From: Kitasatospora sp. NBC_01250
GTDB lineage: Bacteria; Actinomycetota; Actinomycetes; Streptomycetales; Streptomycetaceae
NCBI RefSeq assembly: GCF_036226465.1
Contig: NZ_CP108476.1
Coordinates: 6,386,001 to 6,450,000, forward strand
Length of the DNA: 64,000 bases
Reading direction: 5' to 3'
The position numbers were made by a program, and so were the translations under genes. The notes under the pieces were generated by a model. It ran no database searches. It had not been told where the DNA came from and saw nothing but the letters and a program-made list of their open reading frames with translations. Within the stretch, counting starts at the first letter, position 1, and every line of letters begins with the position of its first letter. This document shows positions 43,938-52,672 of this stretch, one piece after another.

Positions 43938-45206
43938 ATGGAATCCGGGCAGGACGCGACAGCGGAGATCGGCCGACGACTGCGGGACCTGCGCCGCGAG
44001 CGCGGTCTGAAGCAGAGCGACCTGGCCGGCGAGGGGTTGTCGGTCAGCTATCTGTCGCTGCTGGAGTCCGGCAAGCGCGCCGTGACGCCGGCGATCCTGC
44101 GCAGGCTGGCCGGCGGGCTCGGCTGCACCGTGGAGTACCTGCGCACCGGGCAGGAGCGCGACCACGAGCTGGAACGCCAGCGGGATCTGCTGCTGCGGGT
44201 CACCCTCGGGGAGCTCGCGCTGCACGGCGGGGAGTACGGCTCGGGGCTGGCGGCCTGCGAGGCGGTGCTGGCCGAGCCGCCGCCGATCGACCAGGACACC
44301 CGGCGCCGGGCCGGGCTCGCCCGCGCCCACGCGCTGGAGGAGCTGGACCGCCCGGGCGAGGCGCTGGCCGTCCTGCACGAGCTGTACCGCGATCCGGCGC
44401 TCGGCGCGGGATCGGCCGCCTGGCTGCGGCTGGCGGTGGCGCTGTGCCGCTGCCACCTGCGGGTGGGCGAGCCGGCCAGCGCCGGGGAGCTGGGCCGCGG
44501 CGCACTGGCCCGGCTGGACCAGGTGTTCGCCGCCGACACCGAGGACCACCTGGCCCTGGGCGTGGTGCTGCTGGAGGCGCACCACCGCAGTGGTCGCCTG
44601 GCGGAGGCCAGGGCGCTGGCCGACCGGCTGCTGCCGCACAGCGGGCGCACCGGTGCTCCGCCCGCCCGTGCCGCCGTCTTCCGGCACGCCAGCCGTCGCG
44701 CCCAGCAGCGCGGGGACACCGGGCTCGCGCTCACCCTGGCCGAGCGCGCGCTCGTGCTGCCCGCGGCGGAGGAGCTGGCCCGTCAGCTGGGTCTGCTGCG
44801 GGCCGGCTACGGGGCGCTGCTGCTGGAGGGCCCCGCGCCCGAGCCGGTGCTGGCCAAGGAGTACCTCGCATCGGCCGAGCGGGAGCTGGCCCGCCGCGGG
44901 TGCGGGACGGACCGGGCCGGCTGCGCGCTGAGCCTGGCCCGGGCGGAGCTGCTGCTGGGCGAGTACGCGGCGGGGGCCGCGCAGGCCCGCCGCGCGCTGG
45001 AGCTGGCCGGCACCGACCAGGGCATGATCGGCGTCCGGGCCTGGCTGCATTTGGGCGAGGCCCGCCGGCTGCAGGGCCGCGCGCGGGAGGCGGGCGCGGC
45101 CCTGACGACCGTGGCCCGGCTGCTGGAGACGGCCACGGCCGGGGTGGTCGCCGGGCAGAGGCCCGCCGGCTGCAGGGCCGCGCGCGGGAGGCGGGCGCGG
45201 CCCTGA
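43938..45206 (+). CDS. XRE-family TPR regulator, 3' end frameshifted by a duplication
   Basis: 422 residues as it stands. Residues 8-70 form an XRE helix-turn-helix (LRDLRRERGLKQSDLAGEGLSVSYLSLLESGKR region), followed by about eight TPR-like helical pairs. A perfect 100-bp unit at 45057-45156 recurs at 45158-45257 with a period of 101 bp, shifting the frame, so the last ~20 residues are aberrant (QRPAGCRAARG). Removing one unit restores a ~457-residue protein ending ...LVLRPAGP at 45412. Such regulators bind DNA and sense peptides or partner proteins through TPRs. The truncated form keeps HTH and most repeats and might still work. Confidence 0.88.
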   Translation: MESGQDATAEIGRRLRDLRRERGLKQSDLAGEGLSVSYLSLLESGKRAVTPAILRRLAGGLGCTVEYLRTGQERDHELERQRDLLLRVTLGELALHGGEYGSGLAACEAVLAEPPPIDQDTRRRAGLARAHALEELDRPGEALAVLHELYRDPALGAGSAAWLRLAVALCRCHLRVGEPASAGELGRGALARLDQVFAADTEDHLALGVVLLEAHHRSGRLAEARALADRLLPHSGRTGAPPARAAVFRHASRRAQQRGDTGLALTLAERALVLPAAEELARQLGLLRAGYGALLLEGPAPEPVLAKEYLASAERELARRGCGTDRAGCALSLARAELLLGEYAAGAAQARRALELAGTDQGMIGVRAWLHLGEARRLQGRAREAGAALTTVARLLETATAGVVAGQRPAGCRAARGRRARP

Positions 45207-45257
45207 CGACCGTGGCCCGGCTGCTGGAGACGGCCACGGCCGGGGTGGTCGCCGGGC
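45057..45257 (+). repeat. Tandem duplication, 100-bp unit, period 101
   Basis: Units 45057-45156 and 45158-45257 are identical and separated by one base (A45157). The period is not a multiple of three, so the upstream gene is frameshifted. Deleting one period (101 bp) restores a continuous frame to 45412. Confidence 0.95.
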
Positions 45258-45432
45258 GCGAGCGCGCGGAGGCCTGGCGGGCGCTGGGCGATCAGTGGCT
45301 CGGTCACGGCCGGCCGGAGGCGGCGATGAACGCCTACCGTCAGGGCCTCGCGGCGGCCGGCCTGTCGGGCGCGGCTCCGCTGCCGCTGGTGCTGCGGCCC
45401 GCGGGGCCCTGAAGCGGGCGCGTAGCCTGGGT

Positions 45433-45450
45433 TCAAGTCACCACCCGGTG
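45433..45450 (+). promoter_or_regulatory. TCAAGTCACCA motif before the second TPR gene
   Basis: The same 11-mer as at 43885, again followed by GGTG (CACC-n4-GGTG), about 85 bp before the GTG. Conservation in front of both tandem paralogues suggests a shared regulator or a duplicated promoter. Confidence 0.5.
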
Positions 45451-45534
45451 AAGGCAGTTGCACTGGTCGGCGATCCGCCAGCGGTGGTCGACGGTCGGTG
45501 GTCGGTGGGGGCAACACGACAGGAGGACGGGCCC

Positions 45535-46653
45535 GTGACGCTGCGGCTGGACACCGCCTTCGCCGAGCTGGCGCTGCGCAACGGTGGCGACGCCGAGGCG
45601 CTGGCCGTCTTCGTCCGGGTGCTGGCCGCCGACCCGCCGCCCGACCCGGCCACTGCCCGGCGTGCCCGGCGCGGGCGGGCCTGGGCGCTGGAGAAGCTGG
45701 GCCGCCTGGAGGCGGCGATCGGCGCCTACCGCGACCTGCTGGCGGAGCCGGGGACCGAGGTCGGCAGCGCGGACTGGGCCCTGCTCTCGATGGCGCTGTG
45801 CCGCTGCTACCGGGACGTCGGGGACCAGGCGATGAGCGTGGACGTCGGCGAGCGGGCGCTGCGCGAGCTGCGGCTGCGCCGGCCCGCGCTCCTGGACGAG
45901 CACCTGCAGCTCGGCTCGACCCTCACGAGCTGCTACGTCCAGCGCGGCGACCTGGTCTCGGCCAGGCTGCTGGCCGAACGGCTGCTGCCGTTGGCCGGAT
46001 CGACCGGCTCCCGGGAGACCCGCGGTGCGCTGGAGTGGAACGCCTCGCTGATCGCCCGGGAGCTCGGCCGCTACCACGAGGCGCTGGAACTCGCCGAGCG
46101 GGCACTGGTGTTGATGGCGGAGACGGACAATGCCCGGCACCAGGGCCTGCTCCGGTGCGACCTGGCCCTGGTGCTGGTGGCCCGGGGCGAGCCGGCCAGG
46201 GCGGCCCAACTGCTGCCTGCTGCCTACGAGATCCTGCGGGACAGCGCCGGGGTCGGTGAAGTGGTCTTCTGCGTCGCACTGTTGGCCGAGGTGCTGGTCC
46301 AACTCGGCGATCCAGAGGCGGCATTGGAGTGGGCCGAGCGCGGCGTACTGCTGGTGGAGGCGACCGGTGAGGACCTGGCGCACGAGCGTGCGGCGCTCGC
46401 CCTGGCCTTCGGGCGGGCCCATCTGGCGGGCGGCGAAGCGGCTCTCGGCGAGGCCGAGCTGCTGCGCTGCGGAATGCTGTTGGCCAGGGCCGGTGAGCAC
46501 CGTTCGGTGGCCCTGCTGTGGCGCCGGCTCGGCGACTCCTGGGCCGAGCGTGAGCAGACGGGACTCGCGATGGCGGCCTATCGGACGGCGTTGACCGTGC
46601 TGGGGCTGCCGGCCGCCGCCCCGGTGACCGGCCGGCGGCAGGCCGGCTCCTGA
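45535..46653 (+). CDS. TPR-repeat protein, paralogue of the XRE regulator without HTH
   Basis: 372 residues of TPR-like helical repeats. It aligns with the TPR part of the preceding gene from its first residues (FAELALRNGG... against LGELALHGGE..., LLSMALCRCYRDVGDQAMS against LRLAVALCRCHLRVGEPAS). There is no DNA-binding domain, and GTG at 45535 behind AGGAGG leaves no room for one. It is probably a tandem-duplication product that acts as partner, competitor or signal receptor for XRE-TPR regulators. Confidence 0.82.
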   Translation: MTLRLDTAFAELALRNGGDAEALAVFVRVLAADPPPDPATARRARRGRAWALEKLGRLEAAIGAYRDLLAEPGTEVGSADWALLSMALCRCYRDVGDQAMSVDVGERALRELRLRRPALLDEHLQLGSTLTSCYVQRGDLVSARLLAERLLPLAGSTGSRETRGALEWNASLIARELGRYHEALELAERALVLMAETDNARHQGLLRCDLALVLVARGEPARAAQLLPAAYEILRDSAGVGEVVFCVALLAEVLVQLGDPEAALEWAERGVLLVEATGEDLAHERAALALAFGRAHLAGGEAALGEAELLRCGMLLARAGEHRSVALLWRRLGDSWAEREQTGLAMAAYRTALTVLGLPAAAPVTGRRQAGS

Positions 46654-46747
46654 CAAGCAGTCAAAGTGTGTCAAGTGCTGAGTGAAAGTGCTGGTCGCAG
46701 GCGAGGTTGACGTGTCGTCGGCACACCGATCGCTACCATCACGCGGT

Positions 46748-47086
46748 ATGAAGCTGATCACCGCCGTCCTCAAGCCCTACAAGCTGGACGACGTCAAGAC
46801 CGCACTGCAGGACCTCGGGGTGCACGGCCTGACCGTCACCGAGGTCAGCGGCTACGGCCGGCAGCGCGGGCACACCGAGGTGTACCGGGGTGCGGAGTAC
46901 CGGGTCGACCTGGTCCCCAAGGTGCGGCTCGAGGTGGTGGTGGCCGACGACGACGCCGAGCCGGTCATCGCGGCCCTGGTCGCCGCCGCCCGGACCGGGA
47001 AGATCGGCGACGGCAAGGTCTGGATGGTCCCGGTGGACACCCTGATCCGGGTGCGCACCGGCGAACGCGGCCCGGACGCGCTCTGA
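46748..47086 (+). CDS. glnB: Nitrogen regulatory protein PII
   Basis: 112 residues with the full PII pattern: MKLITAVLKPYKLDDVK, T-loop GYGRQRGHTEVYRGAEYRVD including the Tyr-51 position that actinobacterial GlnD adenylylates, KVRLEVVV, and the C-terminal GKIGDGKVWMVPVD. It binds ATP/ADP and 2-oxoglutarate and relays nitrogen status. Streptomyces glnK normally sits in amtB-glnK-glnD; this copy is alone, behind the TPR genes, so it may be an additional PII. Whether it is the only PII gene cannot be seen here. Confidence 0.92.
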   Translation: MKLITAVLKPYKLDDVKTALQDLGVHGLTVTEVSGYGRQRGHTEVYRGAEYRVDLVPKVRLEVVVADDDAEPVIAALVAAARTGKIGDGKVWMVPVDTLIRVRTGERGPDAL

Positions 47087-47117
47087 GCCCGGTCCCGGTC
47101 CCTCCCGGCGGACCGGC

Positions 47118-47861
47118 TCAACCGCGCCCGATGTAGGGCATGTTCGTGGCCAGCACGGTGGCGAACTGGATGTTGGCCTCCAGTGGCAGCTCGGCCATCT
47201 GCCGTACCGTGCGGGCCACGTCCGCCACGTCCATGGTGGGCTCGGGCGCGATCCGGCCGTCGGCCTGGCGGACCCCGAGGCCCATCGCGGCGGTCATGTC
47301 GGTGGCGGCGTTGCCGATGTCGATCTGCCCGCAGGCGATCCGGTACGGCCGGCCGTCCAGCGACAGCGACTTGGTCAGCCCGGTGACCGCGTGCTTGCTC
47401 GCGGTGTAGGCGATGCTGTGCGGGCGCGGTACGTGGGCGGAGATCGAGCCGTTGTTGATGATCCGCCCGCCCTGCGGCCGCTGCTCCTTGAACTGCCGGA
47501 AGGCGGCCTGGGCGCAGAGGAAGGCGCCGGTCAGGTTGAGGTCGATCACCGCGCGCCAGTCCTCGACGGCGAGGTCCTCGACGGGGACGGCCGCGCCGAA
47601 GCTGCCGGCGTTGTTGAAGAGCAGGTCGAGCCGGCCGAAGCGCTCGGCCGCCTCGGCGAAGAGCGCGGTGACCGCGGCCGGGTCGGTGACGTCGGTCGGG
47701 ATCACGGCGGCGGGCGCCCCGGCCAGCGCGGCGGTCTCGTGCAGCGGCTCGGCCCGCCGTCCGGCGAGTGCCAGCTGCCAGCCGGCGGCGGCGAGTTCGA
47801 GCGCGACGGCCCGGCCCACGCCGGTGCCGGCCCCGGTGACGACGGCGATCTGCTGCGGCAT
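47118..47861 (-). CDS. Short-chain dehydrogenase/reductase
   Basis: 247 residues, classical SDR. Cofactor motif TGAGTGVGRAVALEL, NNAG at about 88, catalytic Ser in NNGSISAH and YTASK. The substrate is unknown. The stop converges on glnB, 31 bp apart; the start faces the ROK gene. Confidence 0.9.
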   Translation of the reverse strand: MPQQIAVVTGAGTGVGRAVALELAAAGWQLALAGRRAEPLHETAALAGAPAAVIPTDVTDPAAVTALFAEAAERFGRLDLLFNNAGSFGAAVPVEDLAVEDWRAVIDLNLTGAFLCAQAAFRQFKEQRPQGGRIINNGSISAHVPRPHSIAYTASKHAVTGLTKSLSLDGRPYRIACGQIDIGNAATDMTAAMGLGVRQADGRIAPEPTMDVADVARTVRQMAELPLEANIQFATVLATNMPYIGRG

Positions 47862-47984
47862 GCGGGACTCCCTGGGCTGGTGGTGAGCCGATGATCGCCG
47901 ACCGGGTGCGGCGCTGTCATTGGTAGGAGCGCACCGAAGAGCGCGCCGCAGGTGGCGGCGGTCTTGTCAGGAGCGCCGGTGATC

Positions 47985-48008
47985 ACTAAGTTTCGGAAAA
48001 TAACTAAG
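47985..48008 (+). promoter_or_regulatory. AT-rich repeat in the ROK promoter
   Basis: Two ACTAAG copies (47985-47990, 48003-48008) flank the short dyad TTTCGGAAA. It is the AT-richest stretch nearby and lies 41 bp before the ROK start. It may be the promoter or operator for this self-controlled family; not proven. Confidence 0.4.
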
Positions 48009-48048
48009 GGTGGCCGGGCGATAGGGTGCCGGGGAGGAGGCGATCACC

Positions 48049-49326
48049 GTGACGATCCGCAGGGGGACCACCCGCAGCGAGCAGCCCCAGGGCCTGATCA
48101 CCCCGGGACAGCGCGCCGAGTACATGCGGCAGGGCAACGCCTCCGCCGTGCTGCGCGCCGTCCTCGCCTACGGCCCGGTCTCCCGGGCCGAGATCGCCCG
48201 GCACACCGGGCTGTCCGCGCCCAGCGTCACCAAGCTCACCAGCACCCTGATCGAGGCCGGGCTGCTCGGCGAACTCGCCCCGGTGGAGCCCACTCAGGGC
48301 CGCCCCCGGGTGCCGCTGCGGGTCGACCCCGAGCGCACCGTGGCGCTCGGCGTGCACATCGGCCTGCTGCGCACCACCTTCGGCCTGGTCGGCCTGGACG
48401 GCCGGGTACTGGTCGAACGCGAGCTCGCGCACGGCGACGAGGGCGAGCCGACACCGCGCCGGATCGCCGCGCGGGCCGCCGAAGGCGTGCGGGCCTTCCT
48501 GGACGAGCGGCTGGCCGGGCGCCGCCTGGTCGGCACCGGGGTGAGCATTGGCGGCTGGGTGGACGGCGCGCGCGGCCAGGTGGTCGAGCACGGGCCGCTC
48601 GGCTGGCACGAGGTGGCGCTGCTCGACGAGCTGACCGGCAGGCTGCCCGGGCCGCTGGTGCTGGAGCAGACGGTGCGCGCCATCGCCCGCGCCGAGTTGT
48701 GGTTCGGCGCCGGCCGCGAGGTGGACGACTTCGCGCTGGTCTTCATCGGCAACGTGCTCGGCGCCGCGATCGTGGTGGACCGCACCGTGCACCGCGGCCC
48801 CGGCGCGGCGGCCGGCGGCATCGAGCACCTGCTCGCCACCGACGAGCCGGGCGTGCGCTGCCCGCGCTGCGGCACCGGCTGCCTGAGCGCGGCGGCCGGC
48901 GACCTCGCGCTCGTCGCCGAGGCGCGCTCGGCCGGCCTGCTCGGTCCCACCGGGCACGGCGCGGCCGGCGGCTCGCTCGACCTGGAGCGCCTGGTGGCCG
49001 CCGCCCGCCCGGCCGGCTCCGGCAGCGGGGACGTGCGCGCGCAGGAGCTGCTCCGCCGCCGGGCCCGGCGGGCCGGACGGGCCATCGCCACCCTGGTCGA
49101 CCTGCTCAATCCGAGCCGGGTGGTGCTGGCCGGCGGGATCCTGGTGGCCGAGGAGTACCTGGACGACCTGCGGGCCGAGGTGGCCGAGCGCAGCCACCGC
49201 GGCGCCGAGGTGGCCGCCGACATCGTGCCCGCCGTCTTCGGAGCCCGGACCCTGGTGCGGTCCTCCGCGGTGCCGGTGCTGGAGCGGGTCATCACCGAAC
49301 CATTCACCTCCCTGGGGCTGCTGTGA
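48049..49326 (+). CDS. ROK-family transcriptional regulator
   Basis: 425 residues. The N-terminal winged helix (about 25-85; AEIARHTGLSAPSVTKLTSTL region) is followed by a ROK sugar-kinase-like fold with the zinc motif CPRCGTGCL. The ATP-phosphate loop is degenerate, as in regulatory rather than kinase members. It likely senses a sugar or sugar phosphate. GTG start behind GGAGG. Its stop overlaps the GTG of a 38-residue frame. Confidence 0.9.
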   Translation: MTIRRGTTRSEQPQGLITPGQRAEYMRQGNASAVLRAVLAYGPVSRAEIARHTGLSAPSVTKLTSTLIEAGLLGELAPVEPTQGRPRVPLRVDPERTVALGVHIGLLRTTFGLVGLDGRVLVERELAHGDEGEPTPRRIAARAAEGVRAFLDERLAGRRLVGTGVSIGGWVDGARGQVVEHGPLGWHEVALLDELTGRLPGPLVLEQTVRAIARAELWFGAGREVDDFALVFIGNVLGAAIVVDRTVHRGPGAAAGGIEHLLATDEPGVRCPRCGTGCLSAAAGDLALVAEARSAGLLGPTGHGAAGGSLDLERLVAAARPAGSGSGDVRAQELLRRRARRAGRAIATLVDLLNPSRVVLAGGILVAEEYLDDLRAEVAERSHRGAEVAADIVPAVFGARTLVRSSAVPVLERVITEPFTSLGLL

Positions 49327-49439
49327 CCACGCCCGTCGCACCGGGTACACCCTCACCCAAGTACGCCGAGCTGTACCGCTGCGCGGTCACCGGGCGGACC
49401 GACCGGCTGCTGCTGCGTCGGGTTCCGACGGGCGAGTGA
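49323..49439 (+). CDS. Coupled 38-residue small protein
   Basis: GTG at 49323 overlaps the ROK stop (GTGA), so ribosomes could reinitiate. The product begins MTTPVAPGTPSPKYAELYR and continues CAVTGRTDRLLLRRVPTGE, basic and without a motif I recognise. Actinobacteria often keep such short coupled frames. Evidence for translation is only the overlap. Confidence 0.4.
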   Translation: MTTPVAPGTPSPKYAELYRCAVTGRTDRLLLRRVPTGE

Positions 49440-49682
49440 CGCCCGTCAGATCGGCGGCTCCCGGTCGCCGTCCGGGCGTCCGCCGACCGGCCGATCGACC
49501 CCCGCCGATCGGCGGATCTTTGCCGGAACGGCCCCGGTCACCGGCTGCCGGGCCGCCCGGTCGCAACCACGTTCGCCGGGGTGCGCGTCGTAGGATCGAC
49601 AGCACCCCGCCGACCTCCGCCCAGGTCGCCGCCGCCCGGGCCCATCCGTCCGGGCGCCACCCACCACCCGGAAAGTCCGACC

Positions 49683-50768
49683 TTGCAGCCGCCGCTCGCC
49701 CGTCCACGTGTCGTCCTGTCCTCCGCCGTCGCCCTGGTCCTGGCGGGCGCGCTCGCCGCGTGCGGGTCCGGCGGCGGCAAGCCGGCGGCCAAGGCCGCAC
49801 CGGTCGCCGCCCCCGTCCCGGCCTCGCCCGGTGCCGCCGGTGCCGCCGGTGCCTCCGGCGGCCCGTCGGGCGCCGCGTCGCCGAGCGGCTCGCCGTCCGC
49901 CCCGGCGTCGCCGAGCGGCGAATCGGCCACGGTGGCGATGCCCACCGGTCCGGTGACCCAGCTGAGCAAGGCGCGGGACACCGCGGCCGGGCCGATCATG
50001 ATGACCACGCTGGCCGGCAAGAAGTCCGGGGTGACCGGCAAGGTGTGGGTCTGGCTCCCGCCGGAGTACAACGACCCCAAGTACGCGAACTACGGCTTCC
50101 CGGTGCTCACCCTCTACGCGGGCGGCCAGAGCAACGGCTACAACACCTGGACCGACGACCAGCTGCCGATCCAGGTGGCGGACGAGCAGCTGGTCAAGCA
50201 GGGCAAGGCACACCCGTTCATCATGGTGATGCCGGTGCAGAACCTGGTCTCCGACGAGAAGCAGACCCTGGACTGCAGCGACATTCCCGGCCAGCCGAAG
50301 ATGGGCACCTGGATGTCCCAGGACGTTCCCGACTTCGTGCGTGCCAACTTCCGCACCCTCAAGAGCCGGGACGGCTGGGGCCTGATGGGCGCCTCCACCG
50401 GCGCGTTCTGCAGCGCCAAGATGGCGCTGCAGCACCCGGACACCTACAAGGCCGCGGTGCCGATCGACGGCTACTGGAACCCGGACTCCTCGTTCTGGAA
50501 GGGCCACGAGGCCGAGCGGCTGGCCAACAGCCCCGACGTGCTGGTCGCCCAGAGCAAGGCGGACGTGCGGATGCTGGCCACGGCCGGCGGTGCCACGCCG
50601 GACGAGGTCAAGCTGGTCAAGGCGTGGGTGGCGAAGGCGGCCCCGCCCACCAAGATCGACTACTACGAGCAGCCGGGCGGCAAGCACCTCACCTCGCACT
50701 TCAAGAAGATGATCCCCGACACCCTGCAGTGGCTCACCCAGAACCTCCAGGGGCCCACCGCGGCGTGA
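49683..50768 (+). CDS. Lipoprotein alpha/beta-hydrolase (antigen 85/esterase D-like)
   Basis: About 361 residues. A basic start and hydrophobic core end in the lipobox LAGALAACGSGGG, predicting a lipid-anchored exported protein. A Gly/Ser/Pro/Ala linker runs to about residue 80. The hydrolase has the nucleophile elbow GASTG, conserved VWVWLPPEY at the start and a late His (GKHLTSHF). Relatives are esterase D and mycolyltransferase-like Ag85 proteins. TTG at 49683 is preferred: upstream in-frame residues are Pro/Arg-rich and would bury the signal sequence. Confidence 0.83.
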   Translation: MQPPLARPRVVLSSAVALVLAGALAACGSGGGKPAAKAAPVAAPVPASPGAAGAAGASGGPSGAASPSGSPSAPASPSGESATVAMPTGPVTQLSKARDTAAGPIMMTTLAGKKSGVTGKVWVWLPPEYNDPKYANYGFPVLTLYAGGQSNGYNTWTDDQLPIQVADEQLVKQGKAHPFIMVMPVQNLVSDEKQTLDCSDIPGQPKMGTWMSQDVPDFVRANFRTLKSRDGWGLMGASTGAFCSAKMALQHPDTYKAAVPIDGYWNPDSSFWKGHEAERLANSPDVLVAQSKADVRMLATAGGATPDEVKLVKAWVAKAAPPTKIDYYEQPGGKHLTSHFKKMIPDTLQWLTQNLQGPTAA

Positions 50769-50808
50769 TCCCCGCTGCGGTGTGAACCCCGCTGCGGCGG
50801 GCGAGCGG

Positions 50809-50845
50809 AACGGGCGGCGCCGACGAACGGTCGGCGCCGCCCGTT
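50809..50845 (+). terminator. Rho-independent terminator after the esterase gene
   Basis: Arms 50809-50824 and 50830-50845 pair perfectly over 16 bp with a 5-nt loop, directly followed by TTCTCC, the clearest intrinsic terminator in the window. Confidence 0.9.
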
Positions 50846-51013
50846 TTCTCCTTGCACCCCCTCTGAGCTGCGCAGCAACCCGGTGTTGATTCGCCTCTGA
50901 TCGACTGTCAGCACGCTGGAACCGCAACGTCGCGCCTCCCGCTCACGCCCGCTCCGGGAAGCGGCGCCGCCCGGCCCCGGAACCCCCGCCATGACAGTCC
51001 TGAAGAGAGTGCC

Positions 51014-51733
51014 ATGCAGCCGCATCTGCTTGTCGTCCCCGCCCCGCGCGGCTCCCACGAGGTGGTGCCGGCCGTGCGCCCCGTCCGTTTCGCCGGCCTG
51101 CGCCTGGTCCACGCGGCGCTGCGTCGCGATCTCGCCCGGCTGCCCACCGCGCTGCGCCTGCTGCAGCCCGATGACGAGGCGGGCGCGGCGGCCCTGCAGC
51201 GGCACTGGGACTTCATGACCGCGATGCTCACCTGCCACCACGAGCAGGAGGACGCCCGGCTCTGGCCGCTGCTGCGCCGCTTCGCCCCGGAGCTGCGGCT
51301 GCTGGTCAACTGGCTGGAGGACGACCACCACAACCTGGACCACTCCTTCACCCGCACCACCACGCTGATGCGGGTGGCCACCCGGGACCCGGCCAGTGCC
51401 TGGCCGGTGGCCTACGCGGTTGAGGAGCTGGCCGCGCGGCTGGAGACCCATCTGCGGATCGAGGAGGAGCAGGTGCTGCCGGAGATGGCCAAGCTGCTCC
51501 CGCCGCAGTCCCGGGCCGGCACCCTGGGCGAGCTGCTCGACCTGCTGCGGATGGCCGACGGTCCGGGCACGCCGGACGCCCTGGCCTGGCTGCTGGAGGG
51601 GGTCGCGCCGGAGCAGATCGAGGCGCTGCTGGCCGAGTGCGACGACCTGACGGCCCGCCACTGGCCGCACTGGCAAGCGGTCTACGCGCGATGCGCGGCG
51701 GAGCTGTGGGGGACCTCGCCGATCGGGGAGTGA
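51014..51733 (+). CDS. Hemerythrin HHE-domain protein
   Basis: 239 residues, mainly helical. Histidines suited to a di-iron site occur in VHAALRRDL, ALQRHWDF, CHHEQEDARLWP, DDHHNLDHS and ETHLRIEEEQVLP, the H...HxxxE...HxxxD pattern of bacterial hemerythrins. It may bind O2 or NO. A ~60-residue helical C-terminus follows. Confidence 0.88.
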   Translation: MQPHLLVVPAPRGSHEVVPAVRPVRFAGLRLVHAALRRDLARLPTALRLLQPDDEAGAAALQRHWDFMTAMLTCHHEQEDARLWPLLRRFAPELRLLVNWLEDDHHNLDHSFTRTTTLMRVATRDPASAWPVAYAVEELAARLETHLRIEEEQVLPEMAKLLPPQSRAGTLGELLDLLRMADGPGTPDALAWLLEGVAPEQIEALLAECDDLTARHWPHWQAVYARCAAELWGTSPIGE

Positions 51734-51938
51734 GGGGCCCGGCTCCGGTGGTGACTTTCGGTGTCGGCCGGCCCATCGGGGTGCCGCTGCTCAGCTGCTG
51801 GTCAGGCCCCTATCTGGCCGGTGCGGCGCAGTAGTTGGGCCACTTTCGGACTATCCGCGATGGCGGCCCGTCACTGTGGGTGCCCAAGGTGGAGGAAGGC
51901 CGCTCAGGCCCCGACTCCTTGGAAGGAAGCCCGACCCC

Positions 51939-52553
51939 ATGGACAGCAAGTGGACCACGGTCCTGCTCAGCACGGCGCTGGCCGGCGCCATCGCCACCAC
52001 CACCGGCATCGCGGTCAGCAGCGCGAGCCCGCTGGCCGCCGACCGCCGGCATCCGATGATCAGTCCGGCGGTGGCGCCCGACGCGGCCGGGACCATGGCG
52101 GCGATGGGTGCGCTCGGCGGCGTGCTCCAGGCGGTGAACCAGCTGGTCACCGTGAGCGCCCCGGGCTCCGGCACCGCGACCGAGGAGCCCGCGCTGCAGG
52201 GCAGGTTGGGACAGCTGGGGATGGCGGCGGAGAAGCTCAAGTCGGTGCTGCCCGCGACGGCCGGCGACGCGGCGCAGCCGTCCGGAGCCGCCGCGCCCTC
52301 CGGAGCCGCCGAGCCGTCCGCGCCCTCGGTACCGGCCGGGGTGCTCCCGGGCGGGCCGATCCAGCGCCTGGCCGCGCCGCTGCCGACGGCCGCCGCCGAG
52401 GACCGGCTCGCCGCCCTGCAGAAGGACGCCGCCGCGCTGGTCGCCGTCGCCAAGCAGGGCGACCAGGACGCCGTCCGCGCCGCACTGGCACCGCTGTCCG
52501 CCGACACGCTCGCCCTGAGCTCCGCCACCGTGGCGCGCCTGGCCGCCGGCTGA
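51939..52553 (+). CDS. Secreted Ala/Pro-rich hypothetical protein
   Basis: 204 residues. A signal peptide (MDSKWTTVLLSTALAGAIATTTG) ends near SSASPLA. Two helical regions (about 48-85 and 145-200) are separated by a Pro/Ser/Ala linker with AAPSGAA repeats. No catalytic motif is visible. Possibly an exported structural or envelope protein. RBS GGAAGGAAG precedes the ATG. Confidence 0.68.
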   Translation: MDSKWTTVLLSTALAGAIATTTGIAVSSASPLAADRRHPMISPAVAPDAAGTMAAMGALGGVLQAVNQLVTVSAPGSGTATEEPALQGRLGQLGMAAEKLKSVLPATAGDAAQPSGAAAPSGAAEPSAPSVPAGVLPGGPIQRLAAPLPTAAAEDRLAALQKDAAALVAVAKQGDQDAVRAALAPLSADTLALSSATVARLAAG

Positions 52554-52672
52554 GCCGCCGACCGGTCCCCGCGGGCCCGTCGCCCGAGCGGCGGACCCGC
52601 GCGCTGCTGTCCGGGGCCGGGGCCGGGCCGACCGCGGTTCGCGCCGGCCGCGTCGGAGCGCCCTCGCCCCGC

